Below, one piece after another: positions 47,571 to 56,944 of a stretch of 64,000 nt of DNA. Made by a program: the position numbers and the translations under genes. Within the stretch, counting starts at the first letter, position 1. Each line of letters begins with the position of its first letter. This stretch comes from Paraglaciecola sp030730205 (GTDB taxonomy: Bacteria > Pseudomonadota > Gammaproteobacteria > Enterobacterales > Alteromonadaceae). Under the pieces are notes generated by a model, which searched no databases, had not been told where the DNA came from, and saw nothing but the letters and a program-made list of their open reading frames with translations. The DNA is taken from NCBI RefSeq assembly GCF_052119645.1, contig NZ_JBGQOM010000001.1:558001-622000 (forward strand), given 5' to 3'.

Positions 47571-48724
47571 AACGCAGCCTCATGGCTTTGCTGCATGAAA
47601 TCTTGGATCTGAACCTGTTGACCAGGCACCAATTTGTGCACACCATCAACAACAACTTGGGCAGGCTGAGTTAGCGCGCCGCTAACATAGGCTTTTTGCT
47701 CATCGGTGTAATGTACTTCCACCAGCTTTGACACCAACACGCTGAGACCCTGAGCATTAGTCTCTACCACAAAAAGACTCCATAGGCCTCGAACACCGCT
47801 GATTAAAGCGGTTCTGGGGACCCAACTGCCACGTTGTTTAACCTGCCTTTGCTGTATCAAGCTTACTAAATCACCCTTTAATAGCCGGTGTTCGTTTTGT
47901 AGCGTAAACAACACATCAACAGTTCGGGTACGTGAGTGACGTTGAGACCCAATCGCTTTAACTTGGGCCTGCAGTGTTACGTCACCCCAAAATAATTCGA
48001 CATTTTGCCCAATGGAATAGTCCTGGACATCAGTGCTTGGCAACGCAAAGCGAACCTGTAATTGGTTTTCTTGCTGGAGCATAAAAACTGGCTGACTGGC
48101 ATTGACCACCGTGCCAATGTCTGCAACACGGCTGATAACAACACCAGTAAAAGGGGCATACAAGCGGGTTTTATCTAGCTCTAGTTTTACCGTCGATTTA
48201 CGTGCTTGCACTTCTTTCACCAAAGCCGATGCTGCGGCTGTTGCTTCACGTACCTCGTCGAGCCGCTGGCTAGACTCCAACTTCTTACTGACCAAGTCTG
48301 CTACTCGATTTTCAGACAACTTCGCTAGGCGTAAATCTGCCTCCACTCTGGCCAAAGTGGCATTGATTTCACTTAGGTTGACCCCCATTCGTTTATCGTC
48401 TAATTGGGCCATTAACTGGCCGGATTCAACTCTTTGCCCCTCATCCACTAGGGCTTGCACAAGTTTACCGCCACGATCAAAACCCAAGGCTGAAAGCTGA
48501 TTTGCCTCAACCTGACCCACCGCAATTCGACGTTCTGAGTATTGTTGCGTGAGAGGGATTGACATAACATCTACCACAGGCACGGAATATGAGCTTGGCA
48601 TTACCGCAACCTGGCCTCTACCTGAGAACCATAAGAGAATAATCAGTGCGATAAAAAACGCGCTAACGATGAGTAAAAAAACCAATTTATTGGTCTTAAG
48701 TGGTGTGCTGTAAAACGAATTCAT
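47567..48724 (-). CDS. RND efflux periplasmic adaptor subunit
   Basis: A 385-aa membrane-fusion protein linking the pump to an outer-membrane channel. One N-terminal hydrophobic segment (about 14-33), a barrel-sandwich (biotinyl-lipoyl-like) half-motif LVQALVDEGQRVESGQLMAQLD, a coiled-coil hairpin (about 105-175), the second half at LYAPFTGVVISRVADIGTVV and a beta-barrel domain are visible. It is the first gene of the unit and divergent from the tetR gene; a palindrome lies in the 111-bp gap. Confidence 0.93.
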   Translation of the reverse strand: MNSFYSTPLKTNKLVFLLIVSAFFIALIILLWFSGRGQVAVMPSSYSVPVVDVMSIPLTQQYSERRIAVGQVEANQLSALGFDRGGKLVQALVDEGQRVESGQLMAQLDDKRMGVNLSEINATLARVEADLRLAKLSENRVADLVSKKLESSQRLDEVREATAAASALVKEVQARKSTVKLELDKTRLYAPFTGVVISRVADIGTVVNASQPVFMLQQENQLQVRFALPSTDVQDYSIGQNVELFWGDVTLQAQVKAIGSQRHSRTRTVDVLFTLQNEHRLLKGDLVSLIQQRQVKQRGSWVPRTALISGVRGLWSLFVVETNAQGLSVLVSKLVEVHYTDEQKAYVSGALTQPAQVVVDGVHKLVPGQQVQIQDFMQQSHEAAL

Positions 48725-48767
48725 AAAATTCTCATGTCAAAGCAAGTATAGTAAAAGCAAAATAAAT

Positions 48768-48782
48768 ACTAGACCGTCTAGT
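48768..48782. promoter_or_regulatory. Palindromic operator between the RND adaptor and tetR genes
   Basis: ACTAGACCGTCTAGT: perfect 7-bp arms (ACTAGAC/GTCTAGT) around one central base. It abuts the -35 box of the tetR promoter and falls near the -35 position for a TATACT box reading toward the efflux genes. Such a site is typical for a TetR repressor controlling both directions. Confidence 0.75.
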
Positions 48783-48811
48783 TTGATAATAGAATACAGA
48801 TTAATCATAAA
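48783..48811 (+). promoter_or_regulatory. Probable promoter of the tetR gene
   Basis: TTGATA (48783-48788; 5 of 6 to consensus), a 17-nt spacer and CATAAA (48806-48811; 4 of 6), directly next to the palindrome, 24 nt before the ATG. Confidence 0.5.
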
Positions 48812-48835
48812 ACTGCGAAGAAGTTTTTTAAGCAG

Positions 48836-49483
48836 ATGGAGAAGATTTTGACAGAGCTTGTTGTCGGTAAGGCTGGACGCCCTAAAAGTGTCCAAAAACG
48901 TAAGCAGATTTTAGTGGCTGCGGGTGAGCTATTTTTAGAGCAGGGATTTAGCGGCTGTTCCATGGACATGGTAGCCAAACACTCAGCGGTGTCAAAACAA
49001 ACGGTATATTCTCACTTTAGCAATAAAGAAGCCCTGTTTACGGCCGTGATTAATGCCAAGTGCAAAGATTATCAATTAGATAGTCAACAGCTAGAACATG
49101 AAAGCGGACGTTTTGAAGACATCTTGCAACAAATTGGCTTGCAAATCATTCGCTTATTACACGACAGTCAAGTGATTGCATTGTATCGCATTGTCATTGG
49201 TGAAGTGAGCAGCAACCCACGAGCCGCTGAATTATTTTATCAAGCGGGCCCTCAACACAATATGACAATGTTAGCCCAATGCTTTTTACGTTTTCACCAA
49301 GGCGCACTTACTGAATCACAAGCCATGCAAAGTGCACTGGTATTTTTTAACGCATTAAAAGGCGAGTTTCATACCAAAAGCGTTTTGGGACTAGATTTTG
49401 CGCTTAATCAAGAACAGCAGCAGCAACATGTTGAGGAAGCCATCGCCGCATTGCAAGATTTTATAAAAAGGCTGATGCAGTGA
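48836..49483 (+). CDS. TetR/AcrR-family transcriptional repressor
   Basis: A 215-aa regulator. The N-terminal helix-turn-helix (about 20-70) is classical: RKQILVAAGELFLEQGFSG, then MDMVAKHSAVSKQTVYSHF and SNKEALFTAV. The C-terminal ligand-binding domain is variable. It is divergent from the efflux operon, with a perfect palindrome between them, so it very likely represses the pump and itself until an inducer binds. The inducer is unknown. Confidence 0.93.
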   Translation: MEKILTELVVGKAGRPKSVQKRKQILVAAGELFLEQGFSGCSMDMVAKHSAVSKQTVYSHFSNKEALFTAVINAKCKDYQLDSQQLEHESGRFEDILQQIGLQIIRLLHDSQVIALYRIVIGEVSSNPRAAELFYQAGPQHNMTMLAQCFLRFHQGALTESQAMQSALVFFNALKGEFHTKSVLGLDFALNQEQQQQHVEEAIAALQDFIKRLMQ

Positions 49484-49617
49484 AACTTATTGAGCTTTTA
49501 CCAGCCAAATACATGCAGAGCAACACTCATATTAACCGGGTGTAAAGCGAACATGTAATACATTTCACCTTGTGCCAAGTATAAATAAACAGTGTTTTGG
49601 CAAATTAAAATGAGTTT

Positions 49618-52545
49618 ATGATGAGATTAACCCAGCCTATTGCTACTTTTTTATCAATTTACGCCTTGTGTTCGAGCCAGTTAGCCACAGCACAGAATAC
49701 CCTTTGGCATGATCAATCGGCTAACAATCGTCAAATCGATCATCACGTTTCTGAGTTACGAGCCACCGCACTTAACGCTCGCTATCTTATTATTAATCGC
49801 GAAAACTTGACGCAGATGCGCACCAGTCTCAATAAAAATCATACCTTGTCTGTCCCTTTACCCAATGGCGAATCGGTCGAATTTTCATTAAGCCCCTCGC
49901 CTATTTTGTCTACGACTTTGGCCAATAAATACCCCGAGCTAATGACTTATAGCGGCCAGCAAGTCGACAATGCGAATAATTACGGCCGCTTCAGTCTCAG
50001 TCCACAAGGTTTTTTTGGCTTTTACCGCGTTGATAATGAGTGGCTGTTGCTATCGCCACAATTAAAAAGCTCAACTGACGACTATATGGTGTATGCCTAC
50101 AAGGACGCCATTGATGAATCTGCCAGCGAACTGGCTCAAAAGGGTGCTGACTTTTTAAGCCTTGAGCAAACCAATGATGCCCCCGAACTAGCGCAAAAAG
50201 CCGCGCCAACCGGCGACCAAATTCGCACCTACCGACTAGCCATCAGTGCCACAGGTGAATACACCCAAAAGTTTGGCGGTAGTGTCGCTAATGTGGTGGC
50301 CGAATCGATGATTTTAGTGAATCGAATTAACCAAATTTTACTTACCGATTTGGCTGTGCAGTTTGAATTAGTCGACAGCGAAGCGGTAATTTTTACCAAT
50401 GCAAGTACCGACCCTTATACCAATAATAACGCCGCTAGTGATATTGAAAGTAACCAAACCACCCTCGACAATTTAATTGGCTCAAGTAACTATGACATTG
50501 GCCATTTACTCACCACCACTGGTGGTGGCTTGGCTGGAATAGGTGTGGTGTGCAAAAGTAGCTTTAAAGCGTGGGGCACAACGGGCTCTAATAACCCCAC
50601 TGGTGAACGCTTTTATATTGACTTAGTTATTCATGAGATGGGCCATCAATTAGGCGCCAGGCACACGTTTAATGCCCTAGATCAAAGTAACTGTGACGCA
50701 AGCCAACGTGCTGACCAAAGTGCTTTTGAACCTGGCAGTGGATCTACCATCATGTCTTACGCGGGATTGTGTAGCGGTCAAAATATCCAAAATGACACCG
50801 ACCCGTATTTTCACGGAGGCTCCATCGAAGAAATTCGAGATTATGTGGACGGCTTTAACGGACGTTCCTGTGGAACTGTTGTGACACAAGACAATGCTAT
50901 CCCACAAATTACAACGGGGCCAAGCAGTTACACTATACCGGCAAATACCCCTTTTATGCTTGATGCCCAAGCATCTGACGACGACAACGATGCGCTGCTT
51001 TTTAATTGGGACCAAGTCAACCCTGGCGGGGCGGATGGTGGCACAGTTAATGGCACAGCAATGCGCACCGACAATGGCACCAATCCCTTATTTCGCTCTT
51101 TTCCTGATTCAACGAGCTCTGCTCGTTACTTTCCGCAATTAAATAGCGTGGTGAATAACCAATTGGTCACCGGTGAAGTCTACCCAAGCACTGATCGCAC
51201 TCTCACTCTACGTCTTACTGTGAAAGACAATAAAGGCGGTGTGAACAGCAGTGATGTAACGGTAAATGTGGTGAACAACTCACAACGCTTTGCCATCACC
51301 TCCCCCGATATTGGTGAATCCTGGCTTGGCTTATCGCAGCAAACCTTACGTTGGAATGTTGCTGACACTCACCTAAGCCCTTTTAGCTGTACTTCAGTAG
51401 ATATCTTAATGAGGACCAGCAGCAATAGTGACTTTGATATCCCCCTTGCGGTAGAGGTGGCTAACAGCGGCGAGCAAATGATTACCGTGCCTAATGTATC
51501 AACTAACAGTGCAAGGCTAATGCTTAAGTGCAGTGATAATGTGTTTTACACCGTTAATAATGCCAATCTAAGTATTAGCGCCGTAGAAGCGAATTCACCG
51601 CCAATTGTGATAGGGCAAAACGCCCTCAGCGTAAATGAAGATGAAAGTCGCACGATAACCCTTGCCGACCTGAGTGTTGAAGATACGGATTCTGTTTATC
51701 CTGATGACTTCAGACTCAGTTTACAAAACGGGAATGATTATTCTTTAGTTGATAACCAAGTGATACCAGATCCTGACTTTAATGGGCAACTCACTGTTCC
51801 CCTTACAGTCAATGATGGTAGTAGTAACAGTGAAGTCTTTGCTTTGCTGTTAACCGTTATCCCAGTGAATGACGCGCCCGAAATAGTGGCTCAATCGAGT
51901 ATTAGCACCGCTGAAGATACAACCGTCGTGTTAAGTCTGAGCAATATCGTGGTATCCGACCCAGATTCCAACTTTCCCTCTGATTTCAGCTTGACCGTCA
52001 ATAACGGGAATAACTATTCTTTAAATGGAAATTCGCTTATTCCTGATCTTAACTTTAACGGGGAACTGACTGTTCCGGTGAGCGTGAGTGATGGAAGCGC
52101 GAGTAGTGCAAACTTTGCACTGAGCATCAATGTTACGCCGGTAAATGATGCACCAGTGGCGCAGAACGACAGTGTAAGTGTTAGTCAAAATTCAACGGCG
52201 AGTTTGATTGATGTGCTGGCAAATGACTCTGACATCGAGGATGCCCCTCTGATAATCACAAATATTAGCTACAGTGGTCAAGGCGTGGTAAGTATCAGTA
52301 ATCAGCAAATCAGTTACCAAGCGGCGAATGGGTTTTCTGGCACGGAAAGTATCAACTACACCATCAGTGATGGTGAATTAAGCAGCAGTGCCAACCTAAC
52401 TGTTACCGTTACGCCTCTGCCAGTGACCACTCCAATTACACCGACATCCAGCAGCGGTGGCGGTAGCGTGCATTGGCAGCTACTTGCTTTACTGAGCAGT
52501 TTGGTATTTTTTAGAATATCAAGGCAGGTTAAATCGAGTGTGTAA
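49618..52545 (+). CDS. Secreted reprolysin-like zinc metalloprotease with cadherin-like repeats and GlyGly-CTERM
   Basis: A 975-aa exported protease. A signal peptide (about 1-25) and a pro-region precede a metzincin catalytic domain with HEMGHQLGARH (H339, E340, H343, H349) and a Met-turn IMSYAGLC. PKD-like and cadherin-like domains follow; two repeats of about 96 residues (about 670-855, each with NDAPEI/NDAPVA ends) precede a third related domain. The C-terminus is a GlyGly-CTERM signal: a GGGS motif, a hydrophobic helix and a basic end, the mark of type II secretion substrates processed by rhombosortase. It probably digests proteins outside the cell. No rhombosortase or type II genes are present here. 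Confidence 0.9.
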   Translation: MMRLTQPIATFLSIYALCSSQLATAQNTLWHDQSANNRQIDHHVSELRATALNARYLIINRENLTQMRTSLNKNHTLSVPLPNGESVEFSLSPSPILSTTLANKYPELMTYSGQQVDNANNYGRFSLSPQGFFGFYRVDNEWLLLSPQLKSSTDDYMVYAYKDAIDESASELAQKGADFLSLEQTNDAPELAQKAAPTGDQIRTYRLAISATGEYTQKFGGSVANVVAESMILVNRINQILLTDLAVQFELVDSEAVIFTNASTDPYTNNNAASDIESNQTTLDNLIGSSNYDIGHLLTTTGGGLAGIGVVCKSSFKAWGTTGSNNPTGERFYIDLVIHEMGHQLGARHTFNALDQSNCDASQRADQSAFEPGSGSTIMSYAGLCSGQNIQNDTDPYFHGGSIEEIRDYVDGFNGRSCGTVVTQDNAIPQITTGPSSYTIPANTPFMLDAQASDDDNDALLFNWDQVNPGGADGGTVNGTAMRTDNGTNPLFRSFPDSTSSARYFPQLNSVVNNQLVTGEVYPSTDRTLTLRLTVKDNKGGVNSSDVTVNVVNNSQRFAITSPDIGESWLGLSQQTLRWNVADTHLSPFSCTSVDILMRTSSNSDFDIPLAVEVANSGEQMITVPNVSTNSARLMLKCSDNVFYTVNNANLSISAVEANSPPIVIGQNALSVNEDESRTITLADLSVEDTDSVYPDDFRLSLQNGNDYSLVDNQVIPDPDFNGQLTVPLTVNDGSSNSEVFALLLTVIPVNDAPEIVAQSSISTAEDTTVVLSLSNIVVSDPDSNFPSDFSLTVNNGNNYSLNGNSLIPDLNFNGELTVPVSVSDGSASSANFALSINVTPVNDAPVAQNDSVSVSQNSTASLIDVLANDSDIEDAPLIITNISYSGQGVVSISNQQISYQAANGFSGTESINYTISDGELSSSANLTVTVTPLPVTTPITPTSSSGGGSVHWQLLALLSSLVFFRISRQVKSSV

Positions 52546-52942
52546 AGGGCGAATAGATGTAGCAGCGGTATTATTGTGCTTAGGGCTTACTGCTTGTGAG
52601 CAAAGCTCTGTTTCGCCGAAGGGCGATGAGGTAAGCATAAATTCTTCGCAAAATCGCAAACAGCAAACTCAATCTGAGGCCAAAGCAGACGCACTGTTAG
52701 CAATCAAGCGACAAGATTTTCGCTTACTTGCCTTACGCAACAAAGGCACAACACTGCCAGGCATTGATTTACAACGCGATGAGTTAAGCCTAATAGAACA
52801 ACAGTGCGGATTAATATTTATGCAAAACAGTGGGGATGTAGTGTTGAATCAAAGCGAGCTAACGCTGCGCCAAGAGCAATTTGCTTATGCCTTAATTTAT
52901 AATAAAACGCTGCTGCCTGCTTGTTTACAGCAAGATAAATAA
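52538..52942 (+). CDS. Small putative lipoprotein of unknown function
   Basis: A 134-aa protein starting at GTG 52538, overlapping the protease end by 8 bp. The leader ends in the lipobox LGLTAC (near residue 20), followed by a Ser/Gln-rich linker and a helical domain with two cysteines (in EQQCGLIF and LPACLQQ). No family was recognised. The overlap suggests cotranscription with the protease, perhaps as a secretion or activity partner; this is inference. Confidence 0.65.
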   Translation: MCKGRIDVAAVLLCLGLTACEQSSVSPKGDEVSINSSQNRKQQTQSEAKADALLAIKRQDFRLLALRNKGTTLPGIDLQRDELSLIEQQCGLIFMQNSGDVVLNQSELTLRQEQFAYALIYNKTLLPACLQQDK

Positions 52943-52973
52943 GGCAGCATTACTACCCTAATGTAGGTAGAAA

Positions 52974-53003
52974 AAAATAGCCTGCTCGACAGGCTATTTT
53001 ATA
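52974..53003. terminator. Bidirectional terminator between the lipoprotein and DUF3718 genes
   Basis: An 11-bp stem around AATAGCCTG/CAGGCTATT with loop CTCGA. It has TTTTAT on the plus strand and seven T residues on the minus strand, and sits between two convergent genes. Confidence 0.88.
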
Positions 53004-53019
53004 AGGAGGCATAAGCAAA

Positions 53020-53334
53020 CTATAAAGCCCTACTGAGGAATGCTTGAACATCTTTTGCCTCACGCTGTTTTGAAAATTCAAGTAAGTCAGTATTGTTACA
53101 TTTCATGCCATCCTCTGACATGAGCTTGCGCAATACATGGTTACTTGAGTGGGCAATTTCACCCACTTTACTGCGGATAGTTCGCTTCAGTAAATTGAGA
53201 TCATCGGTCACGACTGCTTTACAAAAATCTGCGTAGGCGATTTCACCTGCAAATTTATAACCTTCAGACCCTTTCATCCCTGCATTAGCTGCAAACGCAC
53301 TTAACGCAAATACCATAAATACCAGTTTTTTCAT
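53020..53334 (-). CDS. Small exported DUF3718-type protein
   Basis: A 104-aa protein with a clear signal peptide (MKKLVFMVFALSAFAANA, cleavage near 18) and a small mature domain with two cysteines (FCKAVVTDD and MKCNNTD), probably disulfide-bonded in the periplasm. The pattern resembles DUF3718, found in Alteromonadales; this assignment is moderate. A good GGAGATG region precedes the ATG. The gene is monocistronic. Confidence 0.72.
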   Translation of the reverse strand: MKKLVFMVFALSAFAANAGMKGSEGYKFAGEIAYADFCKAVVTDDLNLLKRTIRSKVGEIAHSSNHVLRKLMSEDGMKCNNTDLLEFSKQREAKDVQAFLSRAL

Positions 53335-53715
53335 TTTCGCATCTCCAGATTAATGACATTCATTTACGGCGCCTCAAGGGCTGAACCGCAATATAGTAAT
53401 GACGTAGTTTGCTCAAACTTTCTGTATTTTTATTGTGCTAAATCAGTAAAAACCATGTAAAACAATAAGTTGCAGTTTTGTGAAGGCGCTAAGCGTTTGA
53501 AACGCAAGCTGTTTTAGAAAGGCCCTATAAGTAATCAATCTAATTTTGCTTGTTTATATTTCGAACTATTCTGTTAACCAGCGCTAAACCAGTCGTTTGC
53601 GGCTGTTGATTAGTGGGCCATTAACAAGCAGTAACATCATGTTGTGAATGCTTATTGGGTAAAGCCTGCGCCTTGTGTATGATCGCGTTTTTGTTACTGG
53701 CCGTAATTAACCGAC
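53335..53715. other. 381-bp intergenic region before the TonB-dependent receptor
   Basis: It contains a perfect short palindrome GCGTTT-G-AAACGC at 53493-53505, possibly an operator for the receptor gene. A 34-codon ORF starting near 53353 has no support. No Fur-like box was recognised by eye. Confidence 0.45.
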
Positions 53716-55746
53716 ATGAAAATCAACTCATTGCTGATGTTATTCGCTTGCGCCGGGATCCTTCCTCCCGCCTTAGCAGAGACTCAAAACATCGATACCA
53801 TTACAGTTACAGCCAATCGGCAAAGCCAAACGCTTGGTCAACTCAGTGGTAATATCGCGTGGCTAGATGAAAATGAATTAGCCCTGCTTGAACCACAGCA
53901 TATTCAACAGGCGCTTGCTAGAGTTGCCGGCGCTTGGATAAGTCGCGGTAATGGCCAAGAACATCTGACCGCCCTGCGCTCTCCGGTACTAACAGGATCC
54001 GGAAGTTGTGGTGCTTTTTTTATGGCTGAGGATGGTATAGCTTTGCGTGCTCCAGGCTTTTGTAACGCCAATCAATTATTCGATGTCAATAGCGAACAAG
54101 CAGCTCAGATTGAAGTGGTCCTTGGCTCAAACAGTGCGCTATACGGCAGTAATGCCGTTCATGGCGTAATCAATGTCATCAGCCCTGATGCCTTTAACAT
54201 CACCGCTAATTTATTATCCCTTGAAGTAGGTCCCCACGATTACTACCGCGGTAAGTTTAAGCTGGGCACCCAAAACAATCATCAGGCGTGGCTCGTATAT
54301 GGAAATGCCACAACAGATGGAGGCTACCAGAACGAGAGCGGCTATGAGCAACAAAAAGTAAATGTGGTCCAGCAAAGTCAGTTTGAAAAATGGCAAGTGA
54401 AGTCTGTTCTCGCCCTGAGTAATTTAAATCAGCAAACTGCCGGTTTTGTTGAAGGGTTTGAGGTGTATAAAGACCCAAGTCTTCGACGCATAAATGCCAA
54501 CCCCGAAGCATTTAGGAATGCACGTTCTTTAAGAGCATATAGTCGGTGGACCTATGAAGTAGATAGCAACAGCCAATTTAGCATCACGCCCTATATTCGT
54601 GGTAATCAAATGGCTTTTTTACAGCATTACCTGCCCTGGCAAGCCTTAGAGGATAATTCTCATAACAGTGTTGGCTTGCACAGTCAATTTATTCAACAGT
54701 ATGATCACTTTAGCCTACTCAGTGGTTTTGATTGGGACCAAACTTGGGGAAAATCATCAGAGTACCAAGCAGAGCCATTTTCAGACGCAATTCCACAAGG
54801 TATGCATTACCAGTATCAGGTCAATAGTGGCGTTTATTCGCCTTATGCTGAATTAAGTTGGCAAATGAGTACACGCACACACCTTACTGCTGGCTTACGT
54901 TTTGAGCATACGAGTATGAATTACAACAACCAATTAAGCGATGGAAGTGTCTGTGCTGAGGCGATTACAAACTGCCGATTTGTGCGCCCTGCCGACCAGG
55001 ACTTGAGTTACAACAATTGGTCACATAAAGTGGCGATCCAACACCAATTAAATGCTGATTTCACTTTATATAGCCAATGGAATGAAGGCCATCGAGTCCC
55101 GCAAACCAGTGAACTGTTTCGCTTGCAAAATGACCAACAACTCGCCGACCTAGACATTGAAGAAAGTCAGTCATTCGAGGTGGGAGGTCGCGTTGTCACT
55201 GCCACTACCTATTTGGATTTACGGGCATTTTATTTAGAAAAAGACCAGGTCATCTTGCAAGATACCCAAAGACAGGTGATCAATAATGGCAGTACCTCCC
55301 ACCGTGGTATCGAACTGACTTTTCGCCAACAATTGAGCCCTATGTGGTATATCGCGGCTGCGGGTACCTATGCACGACATCGTTATGATACAGCTATGAC
55401 CATCAGTCGCGAAGACATTGCAGGGAATGATATCGATACCGCCCCCAAACAACTTGACAGTGCCCAGCTTGGCTGGCAATCGGAGCAAACCCAAATAGAA
55501 CTAGAATGGCTAACGATGGGTAAGTATTACTTAGATCCTGAAAACACCGCCACCTATGCGGGCCATAAACTGCTTAACCTTAGGGCGAGTACCTACTTGA
55601 GCCCAGAACTCAAACTCAGCTTACGCTTATTAAATCTAACCAATACATATTATGCCGAGAGGGCTGATATTGCCTTTGGAAACTATCGCTACTTTGTAGG
55701 CGAGCCGCGCAGTGTTTTCGTATCCCTTGCCTATTTATTTGAATAA
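53716..55746 (+). CDS. TonB-dependent outer-membrane receptor
   Basis: A 676-aa outer-membrane transporter. A signal peptide (about 1-21) is followed by the TonB box-like segment IDTITVTANR, a plug domain (about 40-155) with GSNSALYGSNAVHGVINVIS and a 22-strand barrel ending in an aromatic residue after SVFVSLAYLFE. Cysteine pairs in the plug (SCGAFF and GFCNAN) and in a loop (CAEAITNC) suggest disulfides. The ligand (siderophore, vitamin or other nutrient) cannot be told from the sequence, and no linked transporter genes are present. Confidence 0.92.
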   Translation: MKINSLLMLFACAGILPPALAETQNIDTITVTANRQSQTLGQLSGNIAWLDENELALLEPQHIQQALARVAGAWISRGNGQEHLTALRSPVLTGSGSCGAFFMAEDGIALRAPGFCNANQLFDVNSEQAAQIEVVLGSNSALYGSNAVHGVINVISPDAFNITANLLSLEVGPHDYYRGKFKLGTQNNHQAWLVYGNATTDGGYQNESGYEQQKVNVVQQSQFEKWQVKSVLALSNLNQQTAGFVEGFEVYKDPSLRRINANPEAFRNARSLRAYSRWTYEVDSNSQFSITPYIRGNQMAFLQHYLPWQALEDNSHNSVGLHSQFIQQYDHFSLLSGFDWDQTWGKSSEYQAEPFSDAIPQGMHYQYQVNSGVYSPYAELSWQMSTRTHLTAGLRFEHTSMNYNNQLSDGSVCAEAITNCRFVRPADQDLSYNNWSHKVAIQHQLNADFTLYSQWNEGHRVPQTSELFRLQNDQQLADLDIEESQSFEVGGRVVTATTYLDLRAFYLEKDQVILQDTQRQVINNGSTSHRGIELTFRQQLSPMWYIAAAGTYARHRYDTAMTISREDIAGNDIDTAPKQLDSAQLGWQSEQTQIELEWLTMGKYYLDPENTATYAGHKLLNLRASTYLSPELKLSLRLLNLTNTYYAERADIAFGNYRYFVGEPRSVFVSLAYLFE

Positions 55747-55816
55747 GCAGCGGATAACCACAAAGCGAGCAAGCTAATTGAGATCGTCATTGTTTTGAAC
55801 CAATAGGGTGATCGCA

Positions 55817-55846
55817 GTGTCACTTTACATTGCAAAACTTTATACT
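55817..55846 (+). promoter_or_regulatory. Possible promoter of aguA-aguB
   Basis: GTGTCA (4 of 6), 18-nt spacer, TATACT (5 of 6), 45 nt before the aguA ATG. Only a visual match. Confidence 0.35.
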
Positions 55847-55891
55847 AAAGACACAAACCCTATTTTTTTGAATTGGATGGATTAACATTTA

Positions 55892-56944
55892 ATGACTAGT
55901 GCAATGCGATTATTACCAGAGTGGGCAAAACAAGAGGCAGTCATACTTGCGTGGCCTGACGCAGATACTGATTGGCACCCTTGGCTCAGCACAGTTCGCG
56001 AGGTTTACATCAATATTATCGCAGCGTTAAACGCCGCAAATACTGGTGTGCTGTTGTTGGTAAAAGAACATGAACTGGCGGCGTGTAAAGCCTTATTACC
56101 CCAAGATGGCAAAGTATTGCTTATTGCCACTGAATACAATGATACCTGGGTCCGTGATTACGGTTTTCTGAGCTGTCAAAGTGAACAAGGCATGCAACCG
56201 GTAGAGTTTCACTTCAACGGCTGGGGACAAAAGTTCGATGCGCGCAAAGACAATGAAGTGAACCGAACAACGTTAGCGCCTTTGTGCCGGCTGCCTTTAA
56301 TTTCAGTGGATCTCATCGCAGAAGGTGGTGCATTAGAAATAGATGACAATGGCCATTTGTTGTCCACACAATTTTGTTTAAGCAATCCGAAGCGCAATGG
56401 CGATCTATCTTTCGAGCGTTATACTGACATTTTCAAACAAGCACTTGGCGCAACGAAAGTCAGTATTTTTGAACATGGGCATTTAGAAGGTGATGATACG
56501 GATGGCCACATCGATACCTTGGTGCGCTTTACCTTACAGCAAGGGCTTGTAATTCAATCAGCATTTAATCGTCCTGATGACGGACATTTTGCTGGTTTAG
56601 CGGCCTTAGTAGATGAATGCAAAGCGGCACTCCCCCAGCATCAGGTATTTGAATTACCCTTACCGGCAATATACAACGCTGAGGGGGACCGCTTACCCGC
56701 TTCGTACGCAAATTATCTGATTTGCAATCAACATGTGCTGTGTCCGGTCTATCAACAGCCTGAAGATACGCTTGCCATGACCATTATGCAGCAAGCTTAC
56801 CCAGATTTTAAGATTGTGCCGATTAACTGTTTGCCCTTAGTGCAACAATTTGGCAGTTTGCATTGCATCAGCATGCAAGTGCCCGTTAACACGTTAAAAC
56901 CTGAGATTATCAGTCGCTTAAATGAGGGAGTAAGCCAACTATGA
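55892..56944 (+). CDS. aguA: Agmatine deiminase
   Basis: A 350-aa guanidino-group hydrolase that converts agmatine to N-carbamoylputrescine and ammonia. It shows EWAKQEAVILAWPD, TWVRDYG, AEGGALEIDDNG, GDDTDGHIDTLVRF (substrate-binding D and H) and the nucleophile C325 in GSLHCISMQ. It overlaps aguB by 4 bp, and the two form the plant-type putrescine pathway. Confidence 0.95.
   Translation: MTSAMRLLPEWAKQEAVILAWPDADTDWHPWLSTVREVYINIIAALNAANTGVLLLVKEHELAACKALLPQDGKVLLIATEYNDTWVRDYGFLSCQSEQGMQPVEFHFNGWGQKFDARKDNEVNRTTLAPLCRLPLISVDLIAEGGALEIDDNGHLLSTQFCLSNPKRNGDLSFERYTDIFKQALGATKVSIFEHGHLEGDDTDGHIDTLVRFTLQQGLVIQSAFNRPDDGHFAGLAALVDECKAALPQHQVFELPLPAIYNAEGDRLPASYANYLICNQHVLCPVYQQPEDTLAMTIMQQAYPDFKIVPINCLPLVQQFGSLHCISMQVPVNTLKPEIISRLNEGVSQL

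Noticed and set aside
48102..48500. 132-codon forward ORF antisense to the efflux adaptor
   Set aside because: Shadow frame; the adaptor on the minus strand has clear domains throughout.
50677..51015. 112-codon antisense ORF within the metalloprotease
   Set aside because: Shadow frame of the catalytic and PKD-like region.
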